Assembly: GCF_004570575.1 (NCBI RefSeq)
Contig: NZ_SPPD01000002.1
Span: 62,001-126,000 of the forward strand
Origin: Streptococcus cuniculi
GTDB lineage: Bacteria > Bacillota > Bacilli > Lactobacillales > Streptococcaceae
Direction: 5' to 3'
DNA: 64,000 bases
Numbering within the stretch: the first letter of the stretch is position 1; every line of letters begins with the position of its first letter. The notes under the pieces are model-generated. The model had not been told where the DNA came from and searched no databases. It saw nothing but the letters and a program-made list of their open reading frames with translations. Shown in pieces: positions 31,509 to 40,088 of the stretch. The translations under genes and the position numbers were made by a program.

Positions 31509-32404
31509 TGCGGTTTGAATTCATCGTGGATCAGCATGTGAAAATCAAGACTTTTTTGAAAAAACACGATATTTCAAAAGGCTTGTTGGCAAAGATTAAG
31601 TATGAAGGTGGAGCTATTGTCGTCAATGGGCAGCCACAGAATGCGACCTATTTGCTAGACATCGGGGACCATCTCCGCATTGAGATTCCAAGCGAGGAAG
31701 ACTTGACAGGGAAGTTAGAGCCGATTGCCCATCCCTTGGATATTGTTTATGAGGATGACCATTTCATGCTGATCAATAAGCCAGCAGGTTTTGCCTCAAT
31801 TCCGAGCGTCTTACATTCGTCAACGATTGCAAATTTTGTCAAGGGCTATTATATAGAGCAGGGCTATGAAAATAAGCAAGTTCACATTGTAACGCGTCTC
31901 GATCGTGACACGTCAGGTCTTATGCTTTTTGCCAAACATGGCTATGCCCATGCGAGGCTGGATAAACAGCTTCAGCAAAAATTGATTCAAAAACGCTACT
32001 TTGCCCTGGTTCATGGTGCAGGTCAGCTGGCACAGAGTGGTGACATTATTGCGCCAATCGGTCGGCCAGAAGATAGTATTATCACGCGTTGCGTGACCCC
32101 GATAGGAAAACATGCCCATACTTCTTATGAGATTGTTCAGTCTTGGGGTGATGTGCATCTGGTCGATATCCGTTTGCATACGGGGCGAACGCACCAGATT
32201 CGTGTACATTTTGCCCATATTGGTTTTCCCTTGTTAGGAGATGATTTGTACGGTGGTAGTATGGAGCATGGGATAGAGCGGCAGGCCTTGCATTGTCATC
32301 GGATTGTTTTTTTTAATCCATTTACAGAAAAAGAACTGATCAGTGAAAGCGATTTGACAAATGACTTTAAAAGCGTTATCATGAACTTGCAAGATAAAAT
32401 TTAG
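31508..32404 (+). CDS. pseudouridine synthase, RluD/RluA family
   Basis: The 298-residue enzyme converts uridine to pseudouridine in RNA. An S4-like N-terminal region (about 1-60) is followed by the catalytic domain with the aspartate motif RLDRDTSGLMLFAK near 139 and RTHQIRVHFAHIGFPLLGD near 227. The target site cannot be told from sequence. Its ATG overlaps the nadK stop. Confidence 0.88.
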   Translation: MRFEFIVDQHVKIKTFLKKHDISKGLLAKIKYEGGAIVVNGQPQNATYLLDIGDHLRIEIPSEEDLTGKLEPIAHPLDIVYEDDHFMLINKPAGFASIPSVLHSSTIANFVKGYYIEQGYENKQVHIVTRLDRDTSGLMLFAKHGYAHARLDKQLQQKLIQKRYFALVHGAGQLAQSGDIIAPIGRPEDSIITRCVTPIGKHAHTSYEIVQSWGDVHLVDIRLHTGRTHQIRVHFAHIGFPLLGDDLYGGSMEHGIERQALHCHRIVFFNPFTEKELISESDLTNDFKSVIMNLQDKI

Positions 32405-32528
32405 AAAGAGGTATATCCTTTCCGTTGAATTTAGTACTAGGCAATGCGGCGCAGGCATAACTGGAGTTAGGCAAGGGCGCATTAACGACGCAATAAAGAA
32501 AACGAAAATGGCTATAAAGGTAATTAAA

Positions 32529-33524
32529 ATGGGAATTCGTTCACTATTTGGTGGTTTACGTGAGAAGATTGTTGGACAACAAGTGAAAATTGTCTTTCCA
32601 GAAGGAAACGATGAGCGCGTGGTGCGTGCTGCTGCACGTCTGAAATTCGAGGGATTGTTGGATCCAATTATTCTCGGTGACCCTGATGATGTGCGCGGTC
32701 TATTGTCAGAGTTTGGATTTGCAGACCCACACTGTACCATCATCAATCCAAATGAATATGCGGATTTTGAAGCAATGAAAGAAGCGTTTGTAGAAGTTCG
32801 TAAAGGGAAAGCAACGATGGAAGATGCAGATAAATTGCTCCGCGATGTCAACTACTTCGGTGTGATGCTCGTGAAAATGGGTTTGGCTGATGGTATGGTG
32901 TCAGGTGCTATCCATTCAACAGCTGATACAGTGCGTCCAGCGCTACAAATCATTAAAACCAAACCAGGTATTTCTCGTACATCAGGTGTCTTCTTGATGA
33001 ACCGTGAAAATACCAATGAGCGCTATGTCTTTGCGGATTGTGCGATTAACATTGATCCAAACGCCCAAGAGTTGGCTGAAATTGCTGTCAATACAGCAGA
33101 AACAGCAAGTATCTTTGACATTGAGCCAAAAGTTGCCATGTTGAGCTTCTCAACAAAAGGTAGTGGTAAAGCCCCTCAAGTTGATAAGGTAGCAGAAGCA
33201 ACACGTATTGCTAAGGAGTTGGCGCCAGATTTAGCCTTGGATGGTGAATTGCAGTTTGACGCAGCCTTTGTACCAGAAACAGCGGCTATCAAAGCACCAG
33301 ATAGCGATGTAGCTGGTCAGGCAAATGTCTTTGTCTTCCCAGACTTGCAAGCAGGAAATATCGGCTACAAAATTGCGCAACGCTTGGGAATGTTTGATGC
33401 TATCGGGCCAATCTTGCAAGGATTGAACATGCCTGTTAATGACCTTTCTCGTGGTTCAAGCGCGGACGATATTTACAAACTTGCTATTATTACTGCTGCG
33501 CAAGCCCTAGAAAACGAAAAATAA
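32529..33524 (+). CDS. pta: phosphate acetyltransferase
   Basis: The 331-residue enzyme interconverts acetyl-CoA and acetyl phosphate. The sequence starts MGIRSLFGGLREKIVGQQ as in other streptococci and includes GISRTSGVFLMNRE and FSTKGSGKAPQVDKVAEA. I start it at 32529 because AAAGG lies 8 bases ahead; the ATG at 32508 gives seven extra residues. It ends 1 base before the ABC exporter gene. Confidence 0.94.
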   Translation: MGIRSLFGGLREKIVGQQVKIVFPEGNDERVVRAAARLKFEGLLDPIILGDPDDVRGLLSEFGFADPHCTIINPNEYADFEAMKEAFVEVRKGKATMEDADKLLRDVNYFGVMLVKMGLADGMVSGAIHSTADTVRPALQIIKTKPGISRTSGVFLMNRENTNERYVFADCAINIDPNAQELAEIAVNTAETASIFDIEPKVAMLSFSTKGSGKAPQVDKVAEATRIAKELAPDLALDGELQFDAAFVPETAAIKAPDSDVAGQANVFVFPDLQAGNIGYKIAQRLGMFDAIGPILQGLNMPVNDLSRGSSADDIYKLAIITAAQALENEK

Positions 33525-33525
33525 G

Positions 33526-35259
33526 ATGAGACGATTTAGGGAGTATGGGAATGGCTATGTAAAGGAAGCAATTTTTGCTCCTTTGTTCAAATTCTTAGAA
33601 GCCTGTTTTGAGCTAGCTGTCCCTCTTATCATTGCCTTTGTTGTTGATACCATAATTCCTCATAGCAATCACGAACAGCTGATTGCTATGATTTTATTAT
33701 TGGTTCTTTTTGCAGTAGTTGGTGTGATTGTGGCACTTACCGCCCAATATTATTCAGCCAAGGCAGCAGTAGGCTACACCAAAGAACTAACTCAGGATCT
33801 CTACAAAAAAGTCTTATCCCTCCCCAAGTCTAGTCGTGACCATTTGTCCAGTGATAGCTTGCTAACACGTTTGTCGAGCGATACTCTGCAGATTCAGACG
33901 GGCATTAACATCTTCTTGCGCCTTTTTTTGCGGGCACCGATTGTGGTATTTGGTTCTCTCGTGATGGCTTTTTACATCAGTCCTAGCTTATCACTAGATT
34001 TTTTGGCCATGATTGCCCTATTGTTTTTGATTGTTTCTGCCGTTTCAGTCATGGCGAGCAGGTTTTACCTCCTCATGCGTAAAAGCCTTGACCGTCTAGT
34101 AGGGCAGGTTCGGGAAAGTCTAACGGGCATGCGGGTTATCCGTGCTTTTGGACAAACCTTGCGTGAAATACGGTTTTTCCAACAGGTCAATCTGACCTAT
34201 ACCCGAGAGCAATTAACTGCTGGTTTTTGGTCCTCTTTACTGACCCCAGCTACCTTTTTGGTGGTTAATAGCACGCTGCTTATTTTGCTGTATCAGGGGA
34301 AACTAGCCATTGGTCAAGGGAGTTTAAACCAAGGTATGCTGGTTGCCTTGATTAACTATCTATCGCAAATCCTGGTGGAATTGGTGAAAATGGTCATGGT
34401 CATTTCGACTTTAAACCAAAGTTTTACCAGCGTTGGTCGCTTGAATGAAATTTTTGAGCAGAAATCAGAAGATATTGAACAGCCGTTTCCGTATGCCAGT
34501 GTGTCAGAGGTGTGGACCTTGGTGGTGGACGATTTGTCTTTTACCTATCCTAGTGCAGCAGAACATGCCTTGACAGCTCTTTCTTTTAGGGCTAAAAAAG
34601 GAGAATTTTTTGGTATCATCGGAGGAACGGGTGCTGGAAAATCAACCTTGGTCGACTTGTTGGTGCAACTCTATCCTGTAGCTCCTCAGCACCTAGCTTT
34701 ATTTAAACCAGATGGGCATTCGCCTGTCAATTTGAGAGAATGGCGTGAGCAATTTGCTTGGGTTGGCCAACAGGCCCAGCTCTTTAGCGGAACGATTCGC
34801 TCCAATCTCTTGCTTGGTCGGCAGTCTGCATCAGATGAAGATTTGTGGGAGGCATTAGAGATGGCGCAGGCCAAGGACTTTGTCCTTGAAAAAGGTGGAT
34901 TGGAAGCAGAGGTTGAGGCATTTGGACGTAATTTTTCAGGAGGCCAGCGCCAGCGGTTGACCATTGCACGCGCCCTCTTGCAGGAGGCGCCAATTCTGAT
35001 TTTAGATGATGCGACCTCAGCCCTTGATTATCTGACAGAACGCAGGTTACTGACAGCGATTCAAACGGCTTTGCCAGATAAATTGCTCATCATGATTTCC
35101 CAGAGGACCAATAGTCTTTCCCAGGCAGATCAGATTTTGGTCTTGGATCAAGGACGGCAAGTTGGATTAGGAAGCCATGAGGAATTATTGCGGACCTGTG
35201 CAATTTATCAGGAGATTGATCAGTCTCAACATTGTCAGGAGGTGTCTCATGAAGACTAA
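33526..35259 (+). CDS. heterodimeric ABC exporter subunit with degenerate ATP site
   Basis: This 577-residue half-transporter has about six membrane spans (about 10-290) and one ATPase domain. Walker A is GGTGAGKST near 367 and the signature is FSGGQRQRL. Walker B reads LILDDATSALD, with Asp in place of the catalytic Glu, and the switch position is Gln (MISQRTNSL) instead of His. This pattern marks the degenerate half of TM287/288, BmrCD or LmrCD-type exporters. Substrate is unknown; PatAB/SatAB-like drug export is a guess. It starts 1 base after pta without a clear ribosome site. Confidence 0.88.
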   Translation: MRRFREYGNGYVKEAIFAPLFKFLEACFELAVPLIIAFVVDTIIPHSNHEQLIAMILLLVLFAVVGVIVALTAQYYSAKAAVGYTKELTQDLYKKVLSLPKSSRDHLSSDSLLTRLSSDTLQIQTGINIFLRLFLRAPIVVFGSLVMAFYISPSLSLDFLAMIALLFLIVSAVSVMASRFYLLMRKSLDRLVGQVRESLTGMRVIRAFGQTLREIRFFQQVNLTYTREQLTAGFWSSLLTPATFLVVNSTLLILLYQGKLAIGQGSLNQGMLVALINYLSQILVELVKMVMVISTLNQSFTSVGRLNEIFEQKSEDIEQPFPYASVSEVWTLVVDDLSFTYPSAAEHALTALSFRAKKGEFFGIIGGTGAGKSTLVDLLVQLYPVAPQHLALFKPDGHSPVNLREWREQFAWVGQQAQLFSGTIRSNLLLGRQSASDEDLWEALEMAQAKDFVLEKGGLEAEVEAFGRNFSGGQRQRLTIARALLQEAPILILDDATSALDYLTERRLLTAIQTALPDKLLIMISQRTNSLSQADQILVLDQGRQVGLGSHEELLRTCAIYQEIDQSQHCQEVSHED

Positions 35260-36982
35260 GACAAGTTTGTCTCAACTCCTAGCTCGTATCTTGCGGCAGC
35301 CTATTCGGGCCCTGACTATTCTCATCGGAAGTCTAGGACAGGTGATATTGTCTGTTTATCTACCAGTCTTGGTTGGGCAGGCAGTAGATGCGGTGTTGGT
35401 CCAAGGAAATACAGACCGCTTTGTCCAGTTGTTGGTGAGAATGGCGCTGGTCATTGTACTCAATACCCTTATCCAGTTCTTTTTACCACTTTTCATCAAT
35501 CAGCTGATTTTCCGCATGATGAATGAGCTACGCCAAGAGGTCTATGAGAAAATCCATCGTTTGCCTCTGGCTTATATGGACCGTCAGAGTATCGGGGATA
35601 TTGTTGCCCGCATTACTAGCGATAGCGAACAATTAACCAATGGCTTGACCATGATTTTCAGCCAATTTCTCATCGGTGTGCTCACCATTTTCCTAACGAT
35701 TTTTAGTATGGCAAGGCTGGATCGAACCATGATGCTACTGGTGGTAATATTGACTCCAATTTCTCTGTTTGTCGCCCGCTTCATTGCTAAAAAAAGTTAT
35801 GGGTATTATCAACAGCAGACTCAATCGCGTGGGCAACAGACCAAGTTACTGGAAGAAAGTATCCGACAGTTGCCCCTGATTCAGGCCTTCAATGCTCAGG
35901 AGCAATTAATCAACCAGTTTGAGGAAGTCAGCCAGACCTATGCGACCTATTCGCAATCAGCGATTTTTGCTTCTTCAACGAGCAATCCGATGACCCGTTT
36001 TATTAATGCCTTGATTTATGCCTTGTTGGCTGGACTTGGTGCCATGCGGATTATGGCTGGAAATTTCACCGTGGGAGAACTCACGACCTTTCTCAATTAT
36101 GCTAGTCAATATACAAAGCCTTTCAATGATATTTCGTCAGTCTTATCAGAATTGCAGAGTGCCCTTGTCTGTGCAGAGCGGCTCTTTGAAATCTTGGAGG
36201 AAGAGTCTGTTGAAGAAGGGAATGTATTGTCGCTGATAGAAGAAGAGGTACGCGGAGAAATTCGCTTTGAAGAGGTGGATTTTTCCTATAATCCTCTTCA
36301 GCCTTTGATTGAAAATTTGACTGTTCATGTTCCATCGGGTGCTAGGGTAGCTATTGTGGGTCCGACTGGGGCTGGAAAATCAACGGTTATCAATCTTTTG
36401 ATGCGTTTTTATGAGGTCAATAAAGGCCAAATTTTACTGGACAATGTCCCCATTTCGCGTTACAGCCGTAAGGATGTGCGCCGTCAAATCGGTATGGTCT
36501 TGCAGGAAACGTGGATGAAGACAGGAACAATCCATGAAAATATCGCCTATGGCTATCCCGAGGCGACACGTGAAATGGTGATAGAAGCGGCCAAAGCTGC
36601 CAATGCTGATTTCTTCATTCGGCAGTTGCCACAAGGTTACGATACAGAATTAAGAGATGGCGGAGCTTCCCTGTCTCAAGGGCAACGACAATTGCTATCG
36701 ATTGCGCGGGTCTTTGTCCATCTCCCTAATATTCTCATTTTGGATGAAGCGACGTCGTCCATTGATACACGGACAGAAATTCTTGTCCAGCAGGCCTTTG
36801 AACGTCTGATGCAAGGTCGGACAAGCTTTATTATTGCTCATCGCCTATCTACTATCCAGTCCGCTGATATGATTTTGGTCATGGTGGCTGGTCAGATTGT
36901 GGAACAAGGTAATCATGATCAACTCATGCAGGCAAAAGGATTTTATTACCAATTGCAGACGAGCCAGGGAGTTACTGAATAG
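35249..36982 (+). CDS. heterodimeric ABC exporter subunit with full ATP site
   Basis: This 577-residue partner has six membrane spans, Walker A GPTGAGKST near 371, signature LSQGQRQLLSIAR, Walker B LILDEATSSID with the catalytic Glu, and the switch His in IIAHRLSTIQ. The ATG at 35249 has AGGAGG 6 bases ahead and overlaps the upstream gene by 11 bases; the longer in-frame start is rejected. The pair forms one transporter with one active and one degenerate ATP site. Confidence 0.9.
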   Translation: MKTKTSLSQLLARILRQPIRALTILIGSLGQVILSVYLPVLVGQAVDAVLVQGNTDRFVQLLVRMALVIVLNTLIQFFLPLFINQLIFRMMNELRQEVYEKIHRLPLAYMDRQSIGDIVARITSDSEQLTNGLTMIFSQFLIGVLTIFLTIFSMARLDRTMMLLVVILTPISLFVARFIAKKSYGYYQQQTQSRGQQTKLLEESIRQLPLIQAFNAQEQLINQFEEVSQTYATYSQSAIFASSTSNPMTRFINALIYALLAGLGAMRIMAGNFTVGELTTFLNYASQYTKPFNDISSVLSELQSALVCAERLFEILEEESVEEGNVLSLIEEEVRGEIRFEEVDFSYNPLQPLIENLTVHVPSGARVAIVGPTGAGKSTVINLLMRFYEVNKGQILLDNVPISRYSRKDVRRQIGMVLQETWMKTGTIHENIAYGYPEATREMVIEAAKAANADFFIRQLPQGYDTELRDGGASLSQGQRQLLSIARVFVHLPNILILDEATSSIDTRTEILVQQAFERLMQGRTSFIIAHRLSTIQSADMILVMVAGQIVEQGNHDQLMQAKGFYYQLQTSQGVTE

Positions 36983-36989
36983 GGAAGTT

Positions 36990-37107
36990 GGACAGAGCAA
37001 GGAGTTGCAGATAGAACTGGCGTTCATCAAAGCGACTGAACGATATCCAACCTTTATTTCATTCATTATAGGTATGGAATTCTGCAGGAGGTCGCTACCG
37101 TCCGCAG
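36990..37107. repeat. interspersed repeat, copy 2 (inverse of 9305-9423)
   Basis: The reverse complement aligns with 9305-9423 at roughly 80-85 percent by eye. Both copies keep an open stretch of about 32 codons on the same relative strand, reading LAFIKATER.P.F......GME, so it may derive from a small gene. It lies between the ABC exporter and mutY. Confidence 0.7.
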
Positions 37108-37128
37108 CACAAAAGAATTTTTTCTTCA

Positions 37129-37176
37129 ATCTAAGAATAGAGGCTGGACATTTGTCCAGTCTCTATTCTTAGATTG
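37129..37176. repeat. long palindrome ahead of mutY
   Basis: Arms of 22 bases (AATCTAAGAATAGAGGCTGGAC and its near complement, one mismatch) flank a 4-base loop. There is no T-run after it on the plus strand, but it could end ABC exporter transcripts or store a structured RNA end. Confidence 0.7.
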
Positions 37177-37202
37177 TGAACTAGGGAAATGGGTGATTTT
37201 TA

Positions 37203-37211
37203 TGATATACT
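37203..37211 (+). promoter_or_regulatory. mutY extended -10 box giving a leaderless start
   Basis: TGATATACT (TATACT at 37206-37211) is followed by six bases and the mutY ATG. No ribosome site is present, and no good -35 box is seen, as is common with extended -10 promoters. Confidence 0.6.
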
Positions 37212-37217
37212 GGTTAC

Positions 37218-38378
37218 ATGTTTGATTTTAAGAAATATGGCATTGAAATGTGGCCACAGGAGAAGATAGTAGCATTTCGAAAAGCCTTGCTTGATTGGTA
37301 TGATGAGCATAAACGGGATTTACCATGGCGGCACACAAAAGACCCTTATGCGATTTGGCTGTCTGAAATCATGCTCCAACAGACGCGGGTCGATACGGTT
37401 AAGTCCTATTATGAGCGCTTTTTGTATCACCTGCCGACCATTCGAGATTTGGCAGAAGCGCCGGAAGAGGTGATTTTGAAACTCTGGGAGGGGCTGGGGT
37501 ATTATTCCCGAGTGCGGAATATGCAAAAGGCTGCCCAGCACATGGTGGCCGACTTTGGTGGTGCTTTTCCAAATACCTATGCAGAAATTGCTAGTCTCAA
37601 AGGCATTGGTCCTTATACTGCAGGTGCGATTGCCAGCATCGCCTTTGACTTACCAGAGCCAGCTGTTGACGGCAACGTCATGCGAGTGATGAGTCGTTTG
37701 TTTGAGGTGGATTATGACATTGGTGTACCAGGAAACCGCAAAATTTTTCAGGCTATCATGGAAGAACTGATTGATCCAGACCGCCCTGGAGATTTTAACC
37801 AAGCTCTTATGGATTTGGGTTCAGACATTGAATCACCTATCAATCCACGCCCTGAAGACAGTCCTGTCAAGGAGTTCAGCGCAGCGTATCTTAATGGAAC
37901 AATGGACAAATATCCGATAAAGGCACCAAAGAAAAAGCCTCGACCAGTTGCTTACCAAGCCTTTATTATCCGAAATGAAAAAAATGAGTTTCTACTGGAA
38001 AAAAATCAGCAGTCTAATTTATTGGCAGGATTCTGGTCCTTTCCCTTGATAGAAAAAGGAGCTGTCATGCTCCCGCAAGTGTCTTTGTTTGAGGTGACAG
38101 AAGACGGTCCACAAGTTGATGTTCGTAAGGAATTTTGCAAGCTCTATCCACTAACAGTCGAATGGCAGGCAGATGAATTTTCGCCAGTTCAGCATATCTT
38201 TAGCCACCGCAAATGGCAGATTGAGCTTTTAGAAGGACTTACTTCAAACGAAGCATTTCAAACAGACCGAGAAGTGCAGTGGGTTGTAGTCGAAGATTTT
38301 CATCGCTATCCTTTTGCTAAACCGCAGCAAAAGATGTGGGACAGCTACTTAGCTGGAAAACAGCGAAAGAAACTTTGA
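37218..38378 (+). CDS. mutY: adenine DNA glycosylase MutY without iron-sulfur motif
   Basis: The 386-residue enzyme removes adenine mispaired with 8-oxoguanine. The catalytic Glu is in LSEIMLQQTRVDTV and the helix-hairpin-helix with the catalytic Asp is LKGIGPYTAG...VDGNVMRV. The NUDIX-like C-terminal domain starts at about 240. Where most MutY proteins have four cysteines for a 4Fe-4S cluster (after QALMDLG), this one reads SDIESPINPRPEDSPVKEF with no cysteine. Clusterless MutY is known in lactic acid bacteria. The ATG coincides with the predicted transcription start. Confidence 0.93.
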   Translation: MFDFKKYGIEMWPQEKIVAFRKALLDWYDEHKRDLPWRHTKDPYAIWLSEIMLQQTRVDTVKSYYERFLYHLPTIRDLAEAPEEVILKLWEGLGYYSRVRNMQKAAQHMVADFGGAFPNTYAEIASLKGIGPYTAGAIASIAFDLPEPAVDGNVMRVMSRLFEVDYDIGVPGNRKIFQAIMEELIDPDRPGDFNQALMDLGSDIESPINPRPEDSPVKEFSAAYLNGTMDKYPIKAPKKKPRPVAYQAFIIRNEKNEFLLEKNQQSNLLAGFWSFPLIEKGAVMLPQVSLFEVTEDGPQVDVRKEFCKLYPLTVEWQADEFSPVQHIFSHRKWQIELLEGLTSNEAFQTDREVQWVVVEDFHRYPFAKPQQKMWDSYLAGKQRKKL

Positions 38379-38757
38379 TTCACTCGCTTATGTATGGATG
38401 GAAGTGTTGATAGACTCTTTTAATTGCAGCATAAATAAGCTACTTGTTGTGCAGATTGATACTGTATCTTGAAAAGTTTGAAAGTGAATTACAAAGATGT
38501 TCAAAACGATGGTAAAGCAAAAGGTGAGCAAGTATGGCTTAAAAGTATATGGCTTATAATATATTGTATATTGATTGTAGTATGTATGCATAGATGACAG
38601 GATTTTCTATAATCAATAGTGAAGTAGCTCAGGTGAGATAGTTTAATTATTGTGCTGTTACAAATGTCTTACCGTGCTAGATTATGTTCACATGTTAAGA
38701 TCTCTTCAAGATTTGATTGGAAACCTACAGATAATAAACAGACAGATGCCCCTTTAT
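38379..38757. other. AT-rich gap without a gene
   Basis: No supported gene, strong terminator or RNA is seen between mutY and the CiaR-type box. The stretch is AT-rich with short imperfect repeats; possible small frames have no ribosome site. Confidence 0.6.
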
Positions 38758-38790
38758 TTTAAGCAATCGTTAAGGATTTGACACTAGAAT
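38758..38790 (+). promoter_or_regulatory. CiaR-type promoter ahead of the V8-like protease
   Basis: TTTAAG (38758-38763), five bases, GTTAAG (38769-38774), ten bases, TAGAAT (38785-38790). One mismatch to the CiaR box and the exact spacing to the -10 box used by CiaR-activated promoters. Predicted start near 38797, leaving a leader of about 109 bases. Confidence 0.7.
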
Positions 38791-38905
38791 AGGACTAAAA
38801 GTAAGCGTTTTACAAGCAAGGGGCGGCTGGTACTCATGCACCAAGCATGCATGGGATTTCCCTTGTTTCTAACTGGCTGTATAAAACGGAAAGGAAAGTT
38901 TTCAT

Positions 38906-39670
38906 ATGAAACAAACATATTATCTTCGGTTTGCGATTGCAGGTGTCCTATTGCTTGCGAGTAGTGGTCTAGTTGCTTGTTCCAATTCAACGAATCAATC
39001 AACCAGTATTCCAACACAATCCATGGGAGGAGAGACAAGTAAAGGCAGTCGTGAACAAATCACGGATATAGCCTCTAGTCAGTACAGCGCCGTTGCGCGA
39101 ATTCAATCGAAAACAAACTCAGAAGAGTTTGGCACAGGAAGTTTTATTTCCCCGGACACCCTTATGACGAACAGGCATGTTTTAACAGCACTTGAAAAAG
39201 CTGAGGATACAGTTGTGCGTGTTGTAACGAAAGATAATAAAGAAATAGAGCTTCCCGTGAAGTCATTTGCGATACCAGACGACGAAAGTATGGATGTAGG
39301 GATTGTAAAGTTGAAAGAACCGATTAGCTCGAACGAGCAGTTACAGCATATTAAACCCTTTGCCTTGGCAGATGAGGCCACCATTGAGAAGGTCAAAGCG
39401 AGCCAGTTTATTCGGACAGTGGGGTATCCGGGGGATAAGGAGCTGGGTAGCTTGTGGGATAGTAAGGGGACAATTACAGAACGAGACGGTAACTTCTTGA
39501 GCTTTACTGCCCCAATTGCTGGAGGTTCTTCAGGCTCTCCTCTTTTCAATGATAAGAATCAAGTGATTGGCCTTGCGAACGGTTCGACAATGGAGGGAGA
39601 TAAAAACCCGATGTCCTTTGGCTTTTTGATTGATGCTACCATAAGAGACTACATTACAAAACACAGCTAG
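38906..39670 (+). CDS. V8-like trypsin-fold serine protease, lipoprotein
   Basis: The 254-residue protein begins with a lipoprotein signal (LASSGLVAC, Cys near 25). The mature part is a glutamyl-endopeptidase-like S1 fold with His in TNRHVLTAL, Asp in SMDVGIVKL and Ser in GGSSGSPLF. There is no PDZ domain, so it is not HtrA, although it sits under a CiaR-type box as htrA does in pneumococcus. The leader contains a CAAGGG/CCCTTG stem with an inner ATGC/GCAT hairpin. It stands alone between mutY and a decayed region. Confidence 0.88.
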   Translation: MKQTYYLRFAIAGVLLLASSGLVACSNSTNQSTSIPTQSMGGETSKGSREQITDIASSQYSAVARIQSKTNSEEFGTGSFISPDTLMTNRHVLTALEKAEDTVVRVVTKDNKEIELPVKSFAIPDDESMDVGIVKLKEPISSNEQLQHIKPFALADEATIEKVKASQFIRTVGYPGDKELGSLWDSKGTITERDGNFLSFTAPIAGGSSGSPLFNDKNQVIGLANGSTMEGDKNPMSFGFLIDATIRDYITKHS

Positions 39671-39709
39671 AGTCACCTAAACACCTCCAAACTTGAGGAA
39701 GAGCAGGGA

Positions 39710-39895
39710 GTGGTCTCATCACAGGGTACAGCTTATGATGCGACTAATCGTATGGTGACCAAGAAAGACAATCAAGACCTCAATGAATCTTACACCTATG
39801 ACAAGGCACACCGTATTACAGAAATCCGTCATTCAGACAAGAAGAATAAGTTGCTTTCAAGTTATGTCTATGAAACTGATGCTGGAGATTTTTAG
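39710..39895 (+). pseudogene. fragment of a YD-repeat (RHS/WapA-like) protein
   Basis: An open stretch of 61 codons reads YDATNRMVTKKDNQDLNESY, then YDKAHRITEIRH, the tandem YD-repeat pattern of large wall-associated or RHS proteins. There is no ribosome site, and neither the start nor the rest of such a protein is present. The bases from 39896 to about 40010 have no open frame. This looks like a relic of a lost large surface protein gene. Confidence 0.65.
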
Positions 39896-40088
39896 CTGGA
39901 AATAGTGGTGGGGATATGAAGATGTAAAGAGTCTACGATCTGGGCAGCTTTATGGCTATGCAGGCAAGGGCAGTTGCACCAGTTGTGAACGGAGAAGTGG
40001 ATACGTTAAAGATACTCTGTTTTTTCATTTGTCCTAGTCCTGTGCTATAATAATAGATAGTGAAAAATGAAAAAAGAAGTGAGAGTAT

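Noticed and set aside
32405..32528. tRNA-like or riboswitch element before pta
   Set aside because: GC-rich strings are present but no cloverleaf or known riboswitch core can be drawn.
36897..37172. 91-codon frame after the ABC exporter
   Set aside because: It starts inside the exporter gene, crosses the interspersed repeat and the long palindrome, and has no ribosome site; kept only as a repeat.
38906..39670. Calling the V8-like protease HtrA because of the CiaR box
   Set aside because: No PDZ domain, no N-terminal transmembrane anchor of HtrA type and a lipobox instead.
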